A program made the translations under genes and the position numbers. A stretch of 64,000 nt of DNA from Aureimonas psammosilenae (GTDB lineage: Bacteria > Pseudomonadota > Alphaproteobacteria > Rhizobiales > Rhizobiaceae), in the NCBI RefSeq assembly GCF_009176975.1, contig NZ_WEZG01000001.1, forward strand, positions 558,001 to 622,000. Reading direction: 5' to 3'. The notes beneath the pieces were generated by a model. The model ran no database searches. It worked only from the letters and a program-made list of their open reading frames with translations, and had not been told where the DNA came from. Shown in pieces: positions 59,863 through 64,000 of the stretch (within the stretch, counting starts at the first letter, position 1; each line of letters opens with the position of its first letter).

Positions 59863-61123
59863 AGCGCGCGTCGTCGGCATCGATATCGGCACGTCGGGCG
59901 TGCGCGTCGCGGCTCTGAGTGAGGCGGGCGAAGTGCTGGGGCTCGTCAGCCGGTCCATCGCGCAAGCGCCGCGCTCGCCCGCTTTTTGGTGGCAGGCGGT
60001 GGGCGAGGCGGTTGGCGAGCTTGGGCGACGCACGAATCTTAGCGCCGTGGCGGGCGTTTGCGTCGACGGCACGTCCGGCACGATGCTTGGACTGGATGAG
60101 GAGGGCGAGCCGGTCGGCGCGCCCATCATGTATGACGAGCCGGCCGGCGACGCGGCGGTTCTGGCGGCTATCGAGGCGGCCGCACCGGAAACCAGCGCGG
60201 CGCGGGGCGCGAGTTCGGCGCTGGCGAGGGCCGTGGTGCTCGGCCGCCGGCCGGGCGTGTCGCGCGTCCTCCATCAGGCCGACTGGCTGCTCGGTCGCCT
60301 CGGCGCAGGCTTTGCCGTCAGCGATTTCAACAATGCGCTGAAAACGGGCTTCGACCCGATCACCGCGCAATGGCCGGACTGGATCGCCGATGTCGGGGTC
60401 GAGATCGGCAGGCTGCCGCGCGTTTTCGCCCCCGGAACGCCCGTCGCCATGGTGGGTGAAGCGGCAAGGGCGCTCGGCCTGCCGGCCGGTGCACGGCTTC
60501 ATGTCGGGACCACGGACGGCTGCGCGTCGTTTCTGGCGACGGGCGCCAGCGAACTCGGGGAGGGCGTCTCCGCGCTCGGCTCCACCCTGACGCTGAAGCT
60601 CCTGTCCGACCGCCCGGTCTTCGCCCCGCAATACGGCATCTACAGCCATCGGCTGGCCGAGAAATGGCTCGTCGGCGGGGCCTCCAATACCGGCGGCAAG
60701 GCAATTCTGTCGCTGTTTGCCGAAAGCGAGTTGCCGAGGCTCACCGCCGCCATGCGGCCCGACCGGCCGACCGGCTTCGATTATTATCCGCTGGCCAAGC
60801 CCGGCGAGCGCTTTCCGATCGCGGACGGTTCGCTCCCGCCGCGCCTGACCCCGCGCCCGGACGACGAGGCCTTGTTCTTCCAAGGGGTTCTGGAGGGCAT
60901 CGCCGCCGTCGAGGCGCTCGGTTATCGCCGGCTGGTGGAACTCGGCGCGCCGCCGCTCGTCTCGGTGCGCAGCGTCGGCGGGGGCGCGTCGAACGAGCCC
61001 TGGAGCGCCATCCGACAGGCGAAGCTCGGGGTGCCTTTTCTCGAAGCGCGCTCGCAGGAAGCCTGCGTCGGGACGGCACTTTTGGCGCTCGCCCAGATCG
61101 GACGCCCGCTCGTATCTCCTTGA
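59855..61123 (+). CDS. FGGY-family carbohydrate kinase
   Basis: A 422-residue sugar kinase whose ATG overlaps the aldolase end by 8 bases, so the pair is translationally coupled. Features: VVGIDIGTSGVRVAAL (ATP phosphate loop 1), VCVDGTSGTMLGLD, HVGTTDGCASFL and ALGSTLTLKLLS, and VRSVGGGASNEPWSAIRQ near the end. It resembles the D-ribulokinase-like subgroup, shorter than glycerol or xylulose kinases. The substrate is probably a ketose or sugar alcohol feeding the neighbouring aldolase. Confidence 0.87.
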   Translation: MAEARVVGIDIGTSGVRVAALSEAGEVLGLVSRSIAQAPRSPAFWWQAVGEAVGELGRRTNLSAVAGVCVDGTSGTMLGLDEEGEPVGAPIMYDEPAGDAAVLAAIEAAAPETSAARGASSALARAVVLGRRPGVSRVLHQADWLLGRLGAGFAVSDFNNALKTGFDPITAQWPDWIADVGVEIGRLPRVFAPGTPVAMVGEAARALGLPAGARLHVGTTDGCASFLATGASELGEGVSALGSTLTLKLLSDRPVFAPQYGIYSHRLAEKWLVGGASNTGGKAILSLFAESELPRLTAAMRPDRPTGFDYYPLAKPGERFPIADGSLPPRLTPRPDDEALFFQGVLEGIAAVEALGYRRLVELGAPPLVSVRSVGGGASNEPWSAIRQAKLGVPFLEARSQEACVGTALLALAQIGRPLVSP

Positions 61124-61125
61124 AT

Positions 61126-61164
61126 CTGGAACTCTTCCAGAATTGTGGCGGCGTCGCCACAATT
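61126..61164. promoter_or_regulatory. Two adjacent inverted repeats after the kinase gene
   Basis: CTGGAA (61126-61131) with TTCCAG (61135-61140) is followed directly by AATTGTGGCG (61141-61150) and CGCCACAATT (61155-61164), a perfect 10-bp repeat around four bases. There is no T-tract, so the second repeat is as likely an operator as a terminator. Confidence 0.5.
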
Positions 61165-61193
61165 GCTGCACGAAGCTGCGCGCGCGGCAAATA

Positions 61194-61208
61194 TGAATTG
61201 CTGAGTCA
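61194..61208. promoter_or_regulatory. RirA-type iron-responsive operator (TGA-N9-TCA)
   Basis: TGA at 61194-61196 and TCA at 61206-61208 are separated by exactly nine bases, the iron-responsive operator form bound by RirA in Rhizobiales. It overlaps a possible -35 (TTGCTG, 61198-61203) in front of a siderophore receptor gene. Short motifs occur by chance, so the context gives it most of its weight. Confidence 0.55.
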
Positions 61209-61259
61209 GCTTAAAATCCCATAGGTCTCGGACGTTCAATACCGACGTTCGGACCTTCC

Positions 61260-63461
61260 ATGTCTTCCCGCTTTCACCTTTCCGTTGCCGCCTGCGCGCT
61301 GGTCGCCGCCTTCGCCCCCGCGGCGGTGGCGCAACAGGCGATCGAACTCGATACGGTGACGATCGACGCGAACGGCAACCAAGGCAACGCGGGCGGTGCG
61401 AGCGACATCGCCGGTGGTGCGGCGACCGGCCCGGTTAATGGCTACGTCGCCAAGCGCACCACCACGGGCTCCAAGACCGGCACCCCGCTGGTGGAGGTGC
61501 CGCAGTCGGTCTCCGTGATCGGGCGGCAGGAACTCGACGATCGCGGCGTGCAGAAGGTGGACGAGGCCCTGCGCTACACGCCCGGCGTCTTCTCGCAGCC
61601 CTTCGGCCAGGACACCGACACGGACTGGATCTATATTCGCGGCTTCAACGCCACACAGACCGGCGCCTATCTCGACGGGCTGAATCTTTACTCCTACGCC
61701 TTCGGCGGCTTCATCATCGATCCGTTCCTTCTGGAGCGCGTCGAGGTGTTGCGCGGTCCCGCTTCCGTTCTCTACGGCGGCAGCAATCCGGGCGGCCTCG
61801 TGAACTCGGTGTCCAAGCGCGCGACGGGCGAGCGCATCGCCTATGTCGAGGGCGCGATCAACGACGACCCGAACGGCTACGGCGCCTTCGATCTCGGCGA
61901 CAAGATCACCGAAGACGGCGCGTGGAGCTACCGCGTGCTCGGCAAGCTGCAGGGCGGCGACACCGATACGGAATTCGCCCAGAACTTCCGCGGCCTGATC
62001 GCCCCGAACCTGACCTTCCAGCCCGACGCCGACACGCGGCTGAACCTCTACGCCACCTACCAATACGACGACCAGAACCACGTCACCGGCTTCCTGCCCT
62101 ATGTCGGAAGCGAGGTCGATGCGCCCTTCGGCAAGATTTCCCGCGACATTTTCTATTCCGAGCCCGATCTCGACAGCTTCCTGAACCGCCAGGGCACGGT
62201 CGGCTACGAGTTCGAGACGGACGTTTCGGAGAACGCGCGGGTCGTGTCCAACACCCGCTACGGTCATTCGGAGCGCTCCGAATATGGCCCGTATTTCTTC
62301 GGCTACTACAATCCGGCGACCGGCTTTGGCGGATTGACCAACCCCGTGGCGCCCGACTACCTGATCAACCGCCTGAACTTCGCGCATGACACGAAGGTCG
62401 ATACGGTGACGACCGACAACCGCCTCGTGGTGGAGTCCGATCCGGGGCTGATCGATCACCAGTTCATGGTGGGCATCGACTACAAATATTTCGGCATCGA
62501 TCAGGTCCAGGCGTCCGGCGTGGCCGCGCCGCTGAACCCCGTGAACCCGATCTACACGAACAGCCTCGCCCCACTTTCCGCGCCTTATCTCAACGAGAAG
62601 ATCGACCTCAACCAGTTGGGCTTCTACGCGCAGGAACAGGCCAAGTTCGGCGGCGGCTTCATTCTGACGCTGAACGGGCGCTACGATCAGGTCTGGATCG
62701 ACCGCAACGATCGCGGATCGTTCAATAACGATTACAGCGGCGACGAGGGGGCTGCGAGCGGCCGGGCAGGCCTCGCCTACGAGTTCAAGAACGGCCTCGT
62801 TCCCTATGCCAGCGTGTCGCGCTTCTTCAATCCGCAGATCGGCACGAATGCCCAGGGCGATGCGGTGGAGCCGGAGGTCGGCGAACAGTATGAAGTCGGC
62901 CTGAAATACGCGCCGACCTTCGTGGACGCGGTCTTCACCGCCTCGCTCTTCGACCTGACGCGCCGCAACACGCTGCAGAGCGTCGCACCGCTTTTCATTC
63001 CGCAGGCCATCGGCGAGATCAATTCGCAAGGCGTCGAACTCGAAGCCAACGTCAACATCGACCGCAACTGGAAGATCAAGGGCGCTTTCACCGCCTTCGA
63101 TCTGACCATCGAGCGCGACGCCAACGAGAACATCGTCGGCAACCGGCCCTTCCTCGTGCCGGAAGTGCAGGCCTCGGCCTGGGCCGACTATACGGTCGCG
63201 GGCGGTTCGCTCGACGGCCTCGGTGGCGGGGTCGGCGTGCGCTATGTCGGCGACTCCTATGCCGACAACGAAAACGAGTTCAAGGTCGACGCTTCGACCG
63301 TTTTCGATGCGGCTCTCCGCTACAACCGCGATAATTGGGGCGTGTCGGCCAACGTCACCAACGTCTTCGACAAGAAGGCCGTGTCCGGTTGCCAGAACAC
63401 CTATGCCTGCGGCTACATCGAAGGCCGGGGCGTTCTCTTCAAGGGCCATGTAAGCTGGTAG
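61260..63461 (+). CDS. TonB-dependent siderophore receptor
   Basis: A 733-residue outer-membrane receptor: signal peptide 1-24 (AAVA-QQ), TonB box DTVTIDA at 31-37, plug domain (about 65-190; PQSVSVIGRQELDDRG, PGVFSQPFGQDTDTDWIYIRGF, RVEVLRGPASVLYGGSNPGGL) and a 22-strand barrel ending in the aromatic GHVSW. It resembles ferrichrome/ferrioxamine-type receptors (FhuA/FoxA group). The RirA-type box upstream suggests iron repression, and a siderophore-interacting reductase follows. The exact siderophore is unknown. Confidence 0.93.
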   Translation: MSSRFHLSVAACALVAAFAPAAVAQQAIELDTVTIDANGNQGNAGGASDIAGGAATGPVNGYVAKRTTTGSKTGTPLVEVPQSVSVIGRQELDDRGVQKVDEALRYTPGVFSQPFGQDTDTDWIYIRGFNATQTGAYLDGLNLYSYAFGGFIIDPFLLERVEVLRGPASVLYGGSNPGGLVNSVSKRATGERIAYVEGAINDDPNGYGAFDLGDKITEDGAWSYRVLGKLQGGDTDTEFAQNFRGLIAPNLTFQPDADTRLNLYATYQYDDQNHVTGFLPYVGSEVDAPFGKISRDIFYSEPDLDSFLNRQGTVGYEFETDVSENARVVSNTRYGHSERSEYGPYFFGYYNPATGFGGLTNPVAPDYLINRLNFAHDTKVDTVTTDNRLVVESDPGLIDHQFMVGIDYKYFGIDQVQASGVAAPLNPVNPIYTNSLAPLSAPYLNEKIDLNQLGFYAQEQAKFGGGFILTLNGRYDQVWIDRNDRGSFNNDYSGDEGAASGRAGLAYEFKNGLVPYASVSRFFNPQIGTNAQGDAVEPEVGEQYEVGLKYAPTFVDAVFTASLFDLTRRNTLQSVAPLFIPQAIGEINSQGVELEANVNIDRNWKIKGAFTAFDLTIERDANENIVGNRPFLVPEVQASAWADYTVAGGSLDGLGGGVGVRYVGDSYADNENEFKVDASTVFDAALRYNRDNWGVSANVTNVFDKKAVSGCQNTYACGYIEGRGVLFKGHVSW

Positions 63462-63466
63462 GAGCG

Positions 63467-64000
63467 ATGACCCACCATTGGACGATGAAGGCCGAAGCCG
63501 CCCTGGTCACCACCGAGGCGGAGGCCCTCCTGGAAGCGCTCTGCGACCATATGGTGGAGCATGCCGAGGTGACGCGCGAAGGCGGTTTCGCCTCGATCAG
63601 CCTCGATTTCGGCTATAGCGCGATGCGGCTCGACGGTGACCGCATTCATGTGTCGGTGGAAGCGGACGACGACACCTCGCTCGCCTTCATGAAGCTGGTC
63701 TTCGCCGATCACGTCGTGGAACTGGCAAACTCGACACCGCCGGCGATCCTTTGGAAGGGTGACGGCTGCGCGACGACGGTTCCGCCCTTCTTCCGCGAGA
63801 TGCGCGTGACCGGCACGCGGCAGGTGACGCCGCGGATGCGGCGCATCACCCTCCAAGGAGCCGATCTGTCGCGCTTCGCGGAAGGAGGCCTTCACCTGCG
63901 CCTCCTGTTTCCGCCGAAGGGCCGCGTGCCGTCCTGGCCCGACCTCGGGCCCGACGGCCGGCTTCGGATGCCGGTGGGCGAGGATGCGCTGGAGCATCGC
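63467..64000 (+). CDS. Siderophore-interacting protein with N-terminal DUF2218, 5' part
   Basis: The ATG at 63467 follows the receptor stop by 5 bases, with AGGAG as ribosome site (63460-63464). About 178 residues are visible, and the frame runs off the end of the window. Residues 1-95 are a DUF2218 domain (LVTTEAEALLEALCDHMVEH, SISLDFGYSAMRLDG), and from about 110 a flavin-binding ferric-siderophore reductase domain begins (FREMRVTGTRQVTPRMRRITL). It would release iron from the siderophore in the cytoplasm and is cotranscribed with the receptor. This gene has no ORF entry of its own in many simple scans because it is open at the end. Confidence 0.88.
   Translation, partial: MTHHWTMKAEAALVTTEAEALLEALCDHMVEHAEVTREGGFASISLDFGYSAMRLDGDRIHVSVEADDDTSLAFMKLVFADHVVELANSTPPAILWKGDGCATTVPPFFREMRVTGTRQVTPRMRRITLQGADLSRFAEGGLHLRLLFPPKGRVPSWPDLGPDGRLRMPVGEDALEHR

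Noticed and set aside
61236-63449. 737-residue minus-strand frame opposite the siderophore receptor
   Set aside because: The plus strand encodes a complete, motif-rich TonB receptor; the minus frame is a compositional shadow.

Overview
The window reads as chromosomal core DNA of a GC-rich alphaproteobacterium of the order Hyphomicrobiales (Rhizobiales). Three things point there: an aa3 oxidase cluster (coxB-coxA-ctaB-coxF-ctaG-coxC) running on into DUF983, SURF1, ispH, thrB and rnhA; a CcrM-type GANTC methylase next to a HAD phosphatase and mutY; and a TGA-N9-TCA iron-responsive box in front of a siderophore receptor. A family such as Aurantimonadaceae is a guess. No tRNA, rRNA, CRISPR array, prophage or complete insertion sequence is visible.

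Layout. 1-3 kb: 3' end of a manganese catalase, then glyS. 3.3-8.3 kb: a secreted GH25 muramidase, a structured intergenic stretch that may be a small RNA, the tRNA-modification enzyme TsaC/Sua5 coupled to an FAD-linked oxidase, and a DUF6101 protein. 8.3-18 kb: ubiA, purD, a fumarylacetoacetase-family enzyme, then a leftward run of aroC, a histone-deacetylase-like hydrolase, xseB, dxs, an RNA uracil methylase and DedA. 18-24.3 kb: DUF1344 protein, dnaJ-like/fabI/phosphatase operon, surface lipoprotein, pdxH, tldD, ialB. 24.5-33.7 kb: the cytochrome oxidase/heme O assembly operon followed by ispH-thrB-rnhA. 33.7-44 kb: envelope and redox proteins, YqgE, and a leftward, tightly overlapping operon thrC - M16 protease - GNAT - c-di-GMP enzyme - PLP dehydratase. 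44-54 kb: lipoprotein, HAD, ccrM, mutY, O-antigen ligase, DciA-like protein, DsbA-like protein and an unusual PPDK. 54-61 kb: DUF1499 protein, a three-gene overlapping operon (RsmC-like methylase, RsuA-type pseudouridine synthase, MBL hydrolase), a D,D-carboxypeptidase lipoprotein, and a class II aldolase/FGGY kinase pair. 61-64 kb: TonB-dependent siderophore receptor and the start of a DUF2218/siderophore-interacting reductase that runs off the window.

Most of the window is ordinary housekeeping. The points that stand out are small: a 161-bp REPIN/MITE-like element whose inverted ends supply the stop codons of both ccrM and mutY; an intergenic array of three hairpins (4954-5078) that may be an unannotated RNA; a PPDK whose nucleotide-binding domain has lost family motifs while its catalytic His and Cys remain; GANTC sites in the leader of ccrM; and a paired palindrome and RirA-type box before the siderophore receptor. 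I did not find a clearly new multi-gene system.
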